Below, piece after piece: positions 29,501 to 36,756 of a DNA stretch of 64,000 nucleotides. Both the position numbers and the translations under genes were made by a program. The stretch comes from Niveispirillum sp943371025. Lineage in GTDB: Bacteria; Pseudomonadota; Alphaproteobacteria; Azospirillales; Azospirillaceae. Below the pieces are notes generated by a model that made no database searches, was not told the origin of the DNA, and saw nothing but the letters and a program-made list of their open reading frames with translations. Each line of letters begins with the position of its first letter. Position 1 is the first letter of the stretch. The DNA is taken from assembly GCA_943371025.1 (NCBI GenBank), contig CALRTC020000009.1:124001-188000 (forward strand), written 5' to 3'.

Positions 29501-31529
29501 TGTGTCGCGCATCGGGGATCTTCTTCCAATGCTCCCACCATTTGTCCCAGGACTTCCTGGTGCCCAGCAGCGCGCCGCACAAGGACTTGGTCAGCACCGC
29601 CGAGACAACGCTGAAAGTCCAGTTGCGCAGGGCCTCCAGCATTTCTTCGCGATGCGGGGCTGACTTGTCCAGCAGTTGCCCCATGACGTCCAGGATGCAG
29701 CCGATCGCCTCCAGTTCCAGGCGCAGGTCCACCGCATCCTCTTCCAGACTGTCATCCAGGGGCTTGAAGCTGAGCGTGTCCAGCCTGGAAAGTTCCGCCT
29801 GTGCCTTCCTCCGCCGCCTTTTCAGGCCAGCCGGCGGGCTGTCGCTCTTGGCGTCCTTCAAGATGCCGCAGATGCTCTTGCACAGGCTGTCGATCTGGTG
29901 AAGCCAGTCGGTCGTGCCCCAAAGGCCGTGATGCAGCACGTAAATGCCGTACCGGGCGAAATGCTTGATGGTGGTCGCCCGGCAGTCGCGCTCCGATGAC
30001 AAGGCGGGCATCAGGGCCAGCACCGGTCGGTTGCTGTCAGGTTCCAGGCTGAGGAACTCGCGCAGGGGCCGCAGCAAATCCTCCTCGTTCAGGCCGACAC
30101 CGATGAACAGGACCGGATTGCCCCCGAACAGGATGGACAGTCCCTGGCGATAAATGTCTGAAACGTCGCCATTGTGGATATAGCTGTTGCGATAGTCGCG
30201 CTCGGTCACGACCAGATCACTGTCGGCGGTCGCACGGCCATGCAGGTGGGCGACCTGAACGGTATATTCATCCTCTGATACCGCGAAATCGATCAGGTCC
30301 GCGGCCCGGTCACCATCCAGCGCGATATCGCGGGTGCGCGCGCCCAGCGGACCCGCCCTTTCATAGCTGGCAAAGCCCGCCGCCGGCACCACCGGCTGCA
30401 CGCCATACCCGGCATCGGCCAGGAACCGTTCCACCTCCAGATCGTAATTCACCGTTGCGATGCGGTCGATCTTCAGATCCTGAATCAGGCAATAGAGCGG
30501 GTCGCAAAGTTTGGGAATGACCTGCCCGCGACTCAGGGTTTCTTTGGGCGGCACCCGGACCAGGGCACGAAGCCAGGTTCCAACCGCCTCCTTATCTCCC
30601 GTGACTGCATCCTGGTAACGCAACAGGTCCAGCGCCAGCCCAACCATGAAATAGCAGGCCGGCGGCAGCGGCTGGCTGACCGTTTTCTGGCGGAGCGCCG
30701 CATATATCCGGCTGGCCTGCGCCAAAGGCCAGTCCCCATCGCGTTTGGCCGCCTCGTCCGCCAGCGCCTGTGCTTGCCGCGCAATGGCATCGCCCTGGAA
30801 GAAGGCGGCACTCTGACGGCTGCCCGGCAGGTTGACCCGATCCAGTTCACTGAAATCGCTGAGCTTTGTCGTTGCAAGAGAAGCCCAGTCAGCAGGGGTG
30901 CCGATCGTCGGCAGCGAAGCGAAGAGATCATTGGCCGATGGCGTAAATTTCCCCTGAAGAATCGATTGTATATTCCGGCGCTCGTCAAAGGTCTCGTGCT
31001 TTATGGAAAGCTGAAAGCAGGCGCGCCCATAATCCTCCGATACAATAGGTTTGGATATTTTACTGAAATTCTTACCTATTCCCAGAATCTCCGCGAGCCT
31101 ATCGACGCGATCCCGGCCAATAATTCGCATAAACTGTTCACAAATATTAAGACAGAATACCTGATCTATATCAGCTCCTGCATCATATTTTTCCTTCTGA
31201 TCAATTAATATTTTGACAATCTTGTCAATATTCTCCGCCTGCCTGGAATCTGTGAAATTTTTATCGGTTTTGCATTCCGTATTGTAAAAGCTGATGATGC
31301 GCGTTGCCTGCTTATAGGCCAGCTCGCTCCAGGAAATGCGGCCATAGGCCATGGAGGTGCCGGCCCCCAGGAACGCCACGATCTGCCGCAGGTTGAGGGC
31401 GCGGTAAAGCAGGAAGCGCCCTTGCTCGGTGATCCGATCGGGGTCGAGCCAGCCTGCCTGCGATTCATGGAGATAGGGCCAGTGATGAGGTTCGGACGAC
31501 GATTTCACTGTGCCACCGCCATTTCGCAC
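26541..31529 (-). CDS. SIR2 / P-loop NTPase / TPR protein, putative NAD-depleting antiphage effector
   Basis: A 1662-aa single-gene protein with three parts. Residues about 45-500 form a SIR2-like NAD-binding domain: FLGAGTS (53-59), ATVNYD near 356, the HLHG catalytic-His segment near 427 and FIGVGLNEEDLL near 476. A P-loop GDKGAGKG sits near 762-769 with a hydrophobic Walker B RLLIVMNSIDM near 877-887, a STAND-like layout. Residues about 1370-1650 are tetratricopeptide-like helical repeats (LLNEIGVLSLIQGRCREAD, LAEKQYAEAIRNLRKL). Proteins with a SIR2 effector, a STAND ATPase and a repeat sensor are known antiphage systems (Avs5, DSR relatives) that degrade NAD on infection. Base composition is locally AT-rich (30960-31320, 28200-28500), suggesting transfer. 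The start is a GTG at 31529; a GTG at residue 8 is possible. No partner gene accompanies it. Confidence 0.85.
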   Translation of the reverse strand: MRNGGGTVKSSSEPHHWPYLHESQAGWLDPDRITEQGRFLLYRALNLRQIVAFLGAGTSMAYGRISWSELAYKQATRIISFYNTECKTDKNFTDSRQAENIDKIVKILIDQKEKYDAGADIDQVFCLNICEQFMRIIGRDRVDRLAEILGIGKNFSKISKPIVSEDYGRACFQLSIKHETFDERRNIQSILQGKFTPSANDLFASLPTIGTPADWASLATTKLSDFSELDRVNLPGSRQSAAFFQGDAIARQAQALADEAAKRDGDWPLAQASRIYAALRQKTVSQPLPPACYFMVGLALDLLRYQDAVTGDKEAVGTWLRALVRVPPKETLSRGQVIPKLCDPLYCLIQDLKIDRIATVNYDLEVERFLADAGYGVQPVVPAAGFASYERAGPLGARTRDIALDGDRAADLIDFAVSEDEYTVQVAHLHGRATADSDLVVTERDYRNSYIHNGDVSDIYRQGLSILFGGNPVLFIGVGLNEEDLLRPLREFLSLEPDSNRPVLALMPALSSERDCRATTIKHFARYGIYVLHHGLWGTTDWLHQIDSLCKSICGILKDAKSDSPPAGLKRRRRKAQAELSRLDTLSFKPLDDSLEEDAVDLRLELEAIGCILDVMGQLLDKSAPHREEMLEALRNWTFSVVSAVLTKSLCGALLGTRKSWDKWWEHWKKIPDARHKSLPFTNLPYQQPDRNSVPPVIVRHYSVGPMRRAAPGTAYIDDPISAFIINTINAGANSPSTPPAGSGPPANTEPAPDWCREQQVVLISGDKGAGKGLLFASLLDWIDKTRPSSHAGFFFAGFSFSCEVASVWDALITFIDPSLRPQGVRVQAQGRDGATAAPLSTQRGGETGVVSAPVSQSRAARLTEALKRVKAAGQRLLIVMNSIDMLFHRNGEAKNAEIHSIMQVLFGADAAPVLDIIILVRKDRCPQFLLAQDAARKSPVKRYKQSIRPLVFDEVTPLPWGHDVPMREIGGAAGTGDSLALTISLKKPRDRSNIHFKLEMPKPPNNTARMSLYSRYMLHMIDLNNRNTPNDKDRLLSSLETGRLGQSYSLMKVFDAVTDYWYFNKIDEKRLSDCVSDFDKILLDEIKIAERTVSDKKSELDERVFQDFPTLPEKELAASAHLHEALIRHLAVISIPVPAIVLADCPAIQQIYDERRDPEFNGQDRHWHAQRLHLLVALALHIMVQLKGMVFCIDPVDTDSVGSRKHSLPRRYQVHRGLQHFVYNRLGAQVVEPVEGIFFTPSLPTSQARSMPQLNADAYIFLYDLVHKLSGYPSANTNGPGSRAGVMAFNLRAAMGVVRTLLSFGTVCRFANLQSLPALGQGGIGQLERHRLLLRWMLVAATRCPDVRGVPDKNPADPSDTKPEGKPAPPFYQDETAWLLNEIGVLSLIQGRCREADTFVSLALNTSIVAEGFEGTMSRRMKLNRGLCAIDLGRLTVARHCFDEVRYQDDEELLLRTLAEGYTAQVEHLCGNYVLAEKQYAEAIRNLRKLDHRRPVSYLRRAEADLFRRVGRNDDAKQALEESLRIAEAGGFNDYYHFSQLSEVRLNLATSAQLVDLLPTVDQAERYADRMDMPRLKIEALRTRAEVFLSQGETRLAGEMAAGAMRLAKLNDLVLRRISLTELLSRIFRRRGNLLAADRMQALAERSARRVGYHMPGSKPW

Positions 31530-31668
31530 CCCAACGTCAAGATTGAGATATTTAACGCTAACACGGCCATTCTGGGTGTCAATCGCCTGTTCTAATCATC
31601 CGTTGGTTGGTGGAACGATGACCGGTTGGTGGGTCTGGGGTGTGGCAACATGACGAGTGCCGAACCGC

Positions 31669-31698
31669 TTGCCTTGCGACAAGCCAGCCCCCTACACT
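31669..31698 (+). promoter_or_regulatory. Promoter of the DivL-like gene, probably leaderless
   Basis: TTGCCT (31669-31674), an 18-bp spacer and TACACT (31693-31698). The GTG start at 31706 lies 8 nt after the -10 box, close to the expected transcription start. There is no Shine-Dalgarno. This matches the arrangement before the helicase at 21754. Confidence 0.45.
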
Positions 31699-31705
31699 GC
31701 GGCCC

Positions 31706-34144
31706 GTGAAACCCGCTGTCGTCCATCTTGTCGCGATTGCCGGTGCTGCCCTGCTGGGGCTGGCCGGCCTTGGTTGGATGTTGCTTCCCCTGTGGGAGGC
31801 GCAATCGCCCGTGTTCGGCCTTTTGGCGCTGGCCCTGCTGGCCACCGTGGCGGCCTGTCTGCTGCGCCTGCTGGCCTGGGGCCGCGGGCAGGAGCGGGAA
31901 CTGGCCGTCGCCAGGGCGGAGACGGCACGGATGGCCGCCCTGCTGGACGGGGTGCCGGAACCCTGGTTTGCGCTGGGCCCGGCCGGTGATCTGGCCGTGG
32001 CGCCCGGTTTCGCGCGGCTGCTGGGGCTGGAACAGGTGCGGCGGCTGGATGATATCGAGCAGGCGCTGGCGCCCAGCGATGCCGCCGCCCTGCACGGATC
32101 CTTCCGCCACCTGACCGACAGCGGTCAGCCCTTCCAGATCCATGTGCGCCTAGCCGACGGGTCGCGCTTCTTCCAGGCCAGCGGCCGGCGTGGTGAAGGG
32201 CCGGACGGCACCGTCCTGCATCTGCTGTGGCTGCGCGATGTCACCGTGCAGGGGCTGGACCATGTGCGGCGGGTGGAAATGGCGCAGGCCCAGCAGGCGG
32301 AGCTGGACCGGCTGCGCCTGCTGCTGGGCGAACTTCCCGTGCCGCTGTGGCGCCGCAATGCCGATCTGGTCATCGACTGGTGCAACAATGCCTACGCCGC
32401 CCTGCTGGACAGCACGCCCGACGAGGTGATGGCGACAGGGCGCGAACTGTCGGCCGGCGGCCTGTTCGGCGCACCGCGTGATCTGGCGCAGCGGGCGCGT
32501 GACGCAGGCGCGCCCCAGGGGGAGGACCGGTTCCTGGTCGTCGACGGCGACCGTCGCCTGTACCATCTGACGGAAATGCCCCTGTCCCCGGGGGGACTGG
32601 TGGGCATGGCCGTAGACCGCACAACGGAACGGTCGCTGCGTGACGAGCTTTCCCGCCATATCGATGCGCATGGGGAAGTGCTGCACCAGCTGGGTTCCGC
32701 CATTGCCATCTATGGCCCCGACACCCGCATCAAGTTCCACAACCACGCCTATGCCAGGCTGTGGGACATGGATACGGCCTGGCTGGCCGAGGAACCGACC
32801 TATGGCGAGGTGCTGGAGGATCTGCGCGCCCGGCGCAAGCTGACCGAAGAGGCGGATTTCCCACGCTGGAAGAAACAGCAGCTGGGCCTGTTCACCTCGC
32901 TTCTGGAACCGATGGAGGAACTGATCCATCTGCCCGACGGGCGGACCCTGCGGTCGCTGTCGGTGCCGCATCCGTTCGGCGGGCTGATGTTCGTGCTGGA
33001 GGATGTGACCCATACGCTGGCGCTGGAAAGCTCCTACAACACCCTGATGGCCGTGCAGCAGGAGACGCTGGACAATCTGGCCGAAGGGGTGGCTGTGCTT
33101 GGCGGCGATGGGCGGCTGAAGCTGTGCAACCCTGCCTTCCTGCGCCTGTGGGGCGTGACGGAAGAGGCCGTGCGCGGCGAGCCGCATGCCGCGCGGCTGG
33201 TAGAGATGGTGCGCGCCCTGCTGGACGAGGGCGGGGATTGGGAAAAGGAGCGGGAGCGGCTGGTCGGCCGCCTGCTGGAGCGGGAGGGCGATGCCGGGGT
33301 CATGCGCCGCGTCGACGGATCGGTCCTGCGCTATGCCCTGGTGCCGCTGCCCGACGGGGCCGTGCTGTTCTCCTGTCTGGATGTCACCGACAGCGACAAG
33401 GTGGAGACGGCGCTGCGCGCCAGCAACGAGGCGCTGGAGGCTGCCGACCGGCTGAAGGCGGAGTTCATCGCCAATGTCTCCTACCAGTTGCGCACACCTT
33501 TGAACGCCATCATGGGCTTCGCTGAAATCCTGCATAACCAGTATTTCGGGCCCCTGAACAGCCGGCAGCAGGAATATGCCAAGGGCGTGCTGGAGGCGAG
33601 CCGGCGGCTGCTGTCGCTGGTCAACGACATCCTGGACCTGGCCACGATCGAGGCCGGGTTCATGGTTCTGGAACATGACCGGTTCGACGTTCCCCAGCTG
33701 CTGCATTCGGTGGCCAGCCTGACCCGCGACTGGGCCCGCAAGCAGAGCCTGGACCTGCGGGTGGAAGTGCCGGACCAGATCGGCAGCATGGAAGGCGACG
33801 AGAAGCGCCTGAAACAGGCCCTGTTCAATCTGGTCAGCAACGCCATCAAATTCACCCCCGCCGGCGGCCGCATCACCCTGGCCGCCACGCGGGAGGGGGA
33901 TCAGGTCGTGCTGTCCGTTGCCGATACCGGCGTGGGCATCGGCAGCGACGAGCAGGCACGCGTCTTTGAACGGTTCGAACGCGGGGCCGCCGGGCAGACG
34001 GCATCGGCCGGGGCCGGCCTGGGCCTGTCGCTGGTGAAAAGCTTCGTGGAACTGCATGGCGGCAGCGTGGAGATTGTCAGCGACGGTCAGTCGGGTTCCA
34101 TCATCCGCTGCCGCCTGCCGGCCTTGCAGACCTTGCCGGCCTGA
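31706..34144 (+). CDS. DivL-like PAS sensor kinase homologue with Tyr at the phosphoacceptor site
   Basis: A 812-aa protein with two N-terminal hydrophobic segments (about 7-24 and 33-55), three or more PAS-like domains (about 75-560) and a C-terminal kinase module. The H-box reads EFIANVSYQLRTPLNAI, so Tyr593 stands where other kinases carry the phosphorylated His (codon TAC at 33482). The ATP-binding domain looks complete: NLVSNAIKFTP, DTGVGIG and GAGLGLSLVKSF. In Caulobacter the cell-fate protein DivL has the same His-to-Tyr change and acts as a scaffold controlling CckA. A matching role in a CtrA-type cell-cycle pathway is likely by homology but not shown here. The GTG start follows a probable leaderless promoter. 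The SIR2 gene lies between it and ahcY. Confidence 0.85.
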   Translation: MKPAVVHLVAIAGAALLGLAGLGWMLLPLWEAQSPVFGLLALALLATVAACLLRLLAWGRGQERELAVARAETARMAALLDGVPEPWFALGPAGDLAVAPGFARLLGLEQVRRLDDIEQALAPSDAAALHGSFRHLTDSGQPFQIHVRLADGSRFFQASGRRGEGPDGTVLHLLWLRDVTVQGLDHVRRVEMAQAQQAELDRLRLLLGELPVPLWRRNADLVIDWCNNAYAALLDSTPDEVMATGRELSAGGLFGAPRDLAQRARDAGAPQGEDRFLVVDGDRRLYHLTEMPLSPGGLVGMAVDRTTERSLRDELSRHIDAHGEVLHQLGSAIAIYGPDTRIKFHNHAYARLWDMDTAWLAEEPTYGEVLEDLRARRKLTEEADFPRWKKQQLGLFTSLLEPMEELIHLPDGRTLRSLSVPHPFGGLMFVLEDVTHTLALESSYNTLMAVQQETLDNLAEGVAVLGGDGRLKLCNPAFLRLWGVTEEAVRGEPHAARLVEMVRALLDEGGDWEKERERLVGRLLEREGDAGVMRRVDGSVLRYALVPLPDGAVLFSCLDVTDSDKVETALRASNEALEAADRLKAEFIANVSYQLRTPLNAIMGFAEILHNQYFGPLNSRQQEYAKGVLEASRRLLSLVNDILDLATIEAGFMVLEHDRFDVPQLLHSVASLTRDWARKQSLDLRVEVPDQIGSMEGDEKRLKQALFNLVSNAIKFTPAGGRITLAATREGDQVVLSVADTGVGIGSDEQARVFERFERGAAGQTASAGAGLGLSLVKSFVELHGGSVEIVSDGQSGSIIRCRLPALQTLPA

Positions 34145-34152
34145 TACCCCGT

Positions 34153-34178
34153 CCCGGTGATCGGAACCGATCACCGGG
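34153..34178. repeat. Perfect hairpin after the DivL-like gene
   Basis: CCCGGTGATCGG (34153-34164) and CCGATCACCGGG (34167-34178) with a 2-base loop. There is no T-run. It shares the CCGGTGATC/GATCACCGG stem with the hairpin after ahcY. Confidence 0.6.
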
Positions 34179-34312
34179 CTGCAATCACCAGCGCCGCCGG
34201 CTCGGTTACGCCGCACGAGCGGCGCGACGGCAGCCGCCGCAGTACCGGTTCCCGATTATACCAAGCTGCGGTGAGTGAAACTCATCGTAGCCTGGTTGGC
34301 GCATTGAGCGCC

Positions 34313-34408
34313 CGCGACCCCATGGTCGCGTGAAGCCAAGCCGCCGGATGGCGGCAAGCGGCGCCTGAGGGCTGCATTGATCCGAACCGCAGGTTCTGAT
34401 CAATGCAG
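34313..34408 (+). repeat. Structured three-hairpin intergenic element, copy 1
   Basis: Hairpin 1 CGCGACC-CCAT-GGTCGCG (34313-34330), conserved linker TGAAGCCAAG, hairpin 2 GCCGCC-GGAT-GGCGGC (34340-34355), conserved CGGCGCCTGAGG, then hairpin 3 CTGCATTGATC / GATCAATGCAG (34372-34382 / 34398-34408). The same order of elements occurs on the opposite strand at 63.3-63.5 kb. It lies between convergent genes. Confidence 0.7.
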
Positions 34409-34424
34409 ATCAGTATCAGTCGTT

Positions 34425-35324
34425 TCAGGCCATCACCAGCGACTGGTGGGCGCCAACACCGGCCATCAGGCCGGATGCCGCCGCCAGCAGGCCATTATGC
34501 ATGCCCATGACCGCATCGCCGGCCGCGAAGACGCCCGGCACGCTGGTCGCCCGCCGGCCGTCGCTGTGCAGGAAGGCGCCGCTGGGCCCCTCCTCCATCG
34601 CACAGCCCAACTGTTGTGCCAGCGGGCTGGACAGTTCCGTCTTCGGGGCAACGAACAGCGCGGCCAGTGGCACGATGCGCCCATCCGCCAGCCGCACGGC
34701 CTCCAGCGCCGGGGCCGGCCCCAGCAGTTCGACGATGGGCGTCGTTTCCACCTGCACGGCGCGGGCGGCCAGCCTGTCCAGCATCGGTGCGTCCGGCAAG
34801 GGGCCGCCCTGGGTGAACAGGGTTGTGGGCCGCCCCCAATCGGTCAGCAGCAACCCGCGGTGATCCTGCGGCACTGCGGAAGCCAGCACGCCCAGGGGCC
34901 GATCCGCCACTTCATAGCCATGGCAATAGGGACAATGCAGGACGGTGACGCCCCAGCGCTCCCGCAGGCCCGGCAGGTCCGGCAGGTCATCCCGCACGCC
35001 CAGGGCCAGGATCAGCCGTCGCGCCCCGTGGGTATCCCCTGTTTCCAGGGTCACGACGAATCGGTCCATCTGGCCCTCCACCTGCAGGGCAACGGCGTCG
35101 ATAACGCTGAAGGTCGGGTAGGCCAGGAGTTCGCGGCGACCGCGCGCCAGGATCTCGGCCGGCGGTACCCCGTCCTGTCCCAGGAAGCCGTGCGAGGCTT
35201 CGGCAAAGCGGTTGCGCGGCTGCCCGGCATCCACCAGCAGCACCCGGCGGCGCGCCCGGACCAGCGGCATGGCTGCTGCCAGACCCGCAAAGCCGCCGCC
35301 AATAACGATGACATCATGATCCAT
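34425..35324 (-). CDS. Thioredoxin-reductase-like FAD/NAD(P) oxidoreductase
   Basis: A 299-aa flavoprotein. The FAD site VIVIGGGFAGLAAA is at residues 5-18, the second glycine motif PLGVLAS is degenerate, the redox dithiol is HCPYCHGYE near residue 134, and the FAD-binding end VPGVFAAGDAVMG is near 262. This matches low-molecular-weight thioredoxin reductase relatives; whether it reduces thioredoxin is not certain because the NADPH loop (usually GGGDSA) is atypical. The ATG at 35324 has GGAGAAG 7 nt upstream. It is divergent from an Rrf2-family regulator, suggesting redox- or nitrosative-stress control. Confidence 0.85.
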   Translation of the reverse strand: MDHDVIVIGGGFAGLAAAMPLVRARRRVLLVDAGQPRNRFAEASHGFLGQDGVPPAEILARGRRELLAYPTFSVIDAVALQVEGQMDRFVVTLETGDTHGARRLILALGVRDDLPDLPGLRERWGVTVLHCPYCHGYEVADRPLGVLASAVPQDHRGLLLTDWGRPTTLFTQGGPLPDAPMLDRLAARAVQVETTPIVELLGPAPALEAVRLADGRIVPLAALFVAPKTELSSPLAQQLGCAMEEGPSGAFLHSDGRRATSVPGVFAAGDAVMGMHNGLLAAASGLMAGVGAHQSLVMA

Positions 35325-35344
35325 GATCGCTCTTCTCCGCATTA

Positions 35345-35409
35345 TCGTAACTTCATGAATTACGAATAACCCTCTCCGATGGTTCTCGCAACTCCTCTTG
35401 TTACGTAAC
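35345..35409. promoter_or_regulatory. Dyad sites in the divergent Rrf2/thioredoxin-reductase-like control region
   Basis: TCGTAA (35345-35350) and TTACGA (35360-35365) flank TTCATGAA, forming a dyad, and a second palindrome GTTACGTAAC lies at 35400-35409 just before the Rrf2 gene. They share the GTAA/TTAC half-site. They are candidate binding sites for the divergently encoded Rrf2 regulator. Confidence 0.5.
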
Positions 35410-35414
35410 CTCAC

Positions 35415-35882
35415 ATGACGTATGAGAAGGCCATGCGCAGTGACAGCCGCCTTTCCCGTATGCTTCATGCCCTGATCCACATGGATCGGCTGGACCGGGC
35501 CGCCACGTCGGATACGCTGGCCCTGATGCTCAACACCAATCCGGTGGTGGTACGGCGGACCATGGCGGGCCTGCGCCAGCATGGCCTGGTGACCTCGGAA
35601 AAGGGACCGGGCGGGGGCTGGGCGCTGGGGCGGCCGCTGGATGCGATCACGCTGCTGGACATCTATCAGGCATTGGGGGAGCCACCGCTGTTCGCCATCG
35701 GCCTGTCGGTCGACAACCCGGCCTGCCTGATTGAACAGGCCGTCAACGCCGCTCTGGATGCCACGCTGGCGGAGGCGCGATCGGTGCTGCTGCGCCGGTT
35801 GGGACAGGTGACGCTGGGCGATCTGGCCCGGCAGTTCGATGCGGGCATGCGCCAGGGATGCCATCCCGCCGCCCCTCCCTGA
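35415..35882 (+). CDS. Rrf2-family transcriptional regulator
   Basis: A 155-aa winged-helix protein: LSRMLHALIHMDRLD, DTLALMLNTNPVVVRRTMAGLRQHGLV (recognition helix) and the family wing KGPGGGWAL, then a long dimerisation helix. It lacks the three-Cys cluster of IscR/NsrR, with Cys only in DNPACLIEQ and near the C-terminus, so it resembles the YwnA-like, cluster-free branch that may sense thiol state. The start may be 35415 or the ATG at 35433. It is divergent from the thioredoxin-reductase-like gene, its probable target. Confidence 0.88.
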   Translation: MTYEKAMRSDSRLSRMLHALIHMDRLDRAATSDTLALMLNTNPVVVRRTMAGLRQHGLVTSEKGPGGGWALGRPLDAITLLDIYQALGEPPLFAIGLSVDNPACLIEQAVNAALDATLAEARSVLLRRLGQVTLGDLARQFDAGMRQGCHPAAPP

Positions 35883-36097
35883 GGCGGCGGCATCTGCATG
35901 GCCGCCCGGCGTTCCGCGGCTTGTCACAAACGTGGATGCGCCCTATGTCCCCGCCGGGACCGGCTTTCATTTGCCTGCCCGGGCCGCGGGTGATACCTGC
36001 TGCGCCATCCCCCAAGCCCAGGGCTGTCCCTCACCGTGTCTGCCACGCCCCCCCGTCCCCAGCCCGCCACACCGCGCCGGTCGCGCGGGGTTGGTGC

Positions 36098-36727
36098 ATG
36101 GTGAGCGGACGGCGTCCCAAACTGCCCACGGAGGCGGAACTGGACCTGTGGCGGACCGTTGTCCGTGACGCCACGCCCCTGCCCGGCAAGGCACGCGCCG
36201 CAGGCAAGGGACGCAAGCCTGTCCCCGCCGCAGCACCGGCCCCAGCACCGGTCATTGCAGCACCCGCGAAGCCCCCTCCCGTGCATGTTCCCACCCCGGC
36301 GGTGGAGCGGCTGGCGGAAATGCTGCGGGGAGCGCCCCTGTCGCAGAAGGGCAAGGTGCATGTGCATCTGGCACCATCCGCGCTGGGCCGCGTGGCCGGC
36401 GTGGACAAGCGCACGGATGAAAAGCTGCGCCGGGGCAAGATGGCCATCGACGGGCGCATCGACCTGCATGGCATGACCCAGAGCGAGGCGCATGACGCGC
36501 TGATCGGCTTCATCCGCCGCAGCCATTCCGCTGGCCGGCGCAATGTCCTGGTCATTACCGGCAAGGGTCAGATGCCGCGTGGAGAGGGCGTGCTGCGCCT
36601 GTCGGTGCCGCGCTGGCTGCGCGAGGCGGTGATTGGCCGGCTGGTGCTGTCGGTGCATCAGGCACAGCCGCAGCATGGCGGCGGCGGCGCCTATTACGTG
36701 CTGCTGCGTCGACGGCGGGACGATTAG
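36098..36727 (+). CDS. Smr-domain protein
   Basis: A 209-aa protein with a Pro/Ala-rich N-terminal half (about 30-75) and a C-terminal Smr domain (about 120-209). The DLHGMTQSEAHDAL motif, ITGKGQMPRGEGVLR and the terminal YYVLLRR strand are typical. Stand-alone Smr proteins are DNA or RNA nicking endonucleases; in bacteria some rescue or cleave mRNA on collided ribosomes. The ATG at 36098 is assumed; a GTG follows directly. In alphaproteobacteria such a gene is commonly found near mltA/tim44-like genes, which are not visible here. Confidence 0.88.
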   Translation: MVSGRRPKLPTEAELDLWRTVVRDATPLPGKARAAGKGRKPVPAAAPAPAPVIAAPAKPPPVHVPTPAVERLAEMLRGAPLSQKGKVHVHLAPSALGRVAGVDKRTDEKLRRGKMAIDGRIDLHGMTQSEAHDALIGFIRRSHSAGRRNVLVITGKGQMPRGEGVLRLSVPRWLREAVIGRLVLSVHQAQPQHGGGGAYYVLLRRRRDD

Positions 36728-36732
36728 CACTG

Positions 36733-36750
36733 TTTCCGGTTTACCGGAAA
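36733..36750. terminator. Hairpin between convergent Smr gene and olsA
   Basis: TTTCCGG (36733-36739) / CCGGAAA (36744-36750) with loop TTTA. It is symmetrical, so it could serve both converging transcripts. Confidence 0.45.
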
Positions 36751-36756
36751 AGCGCG

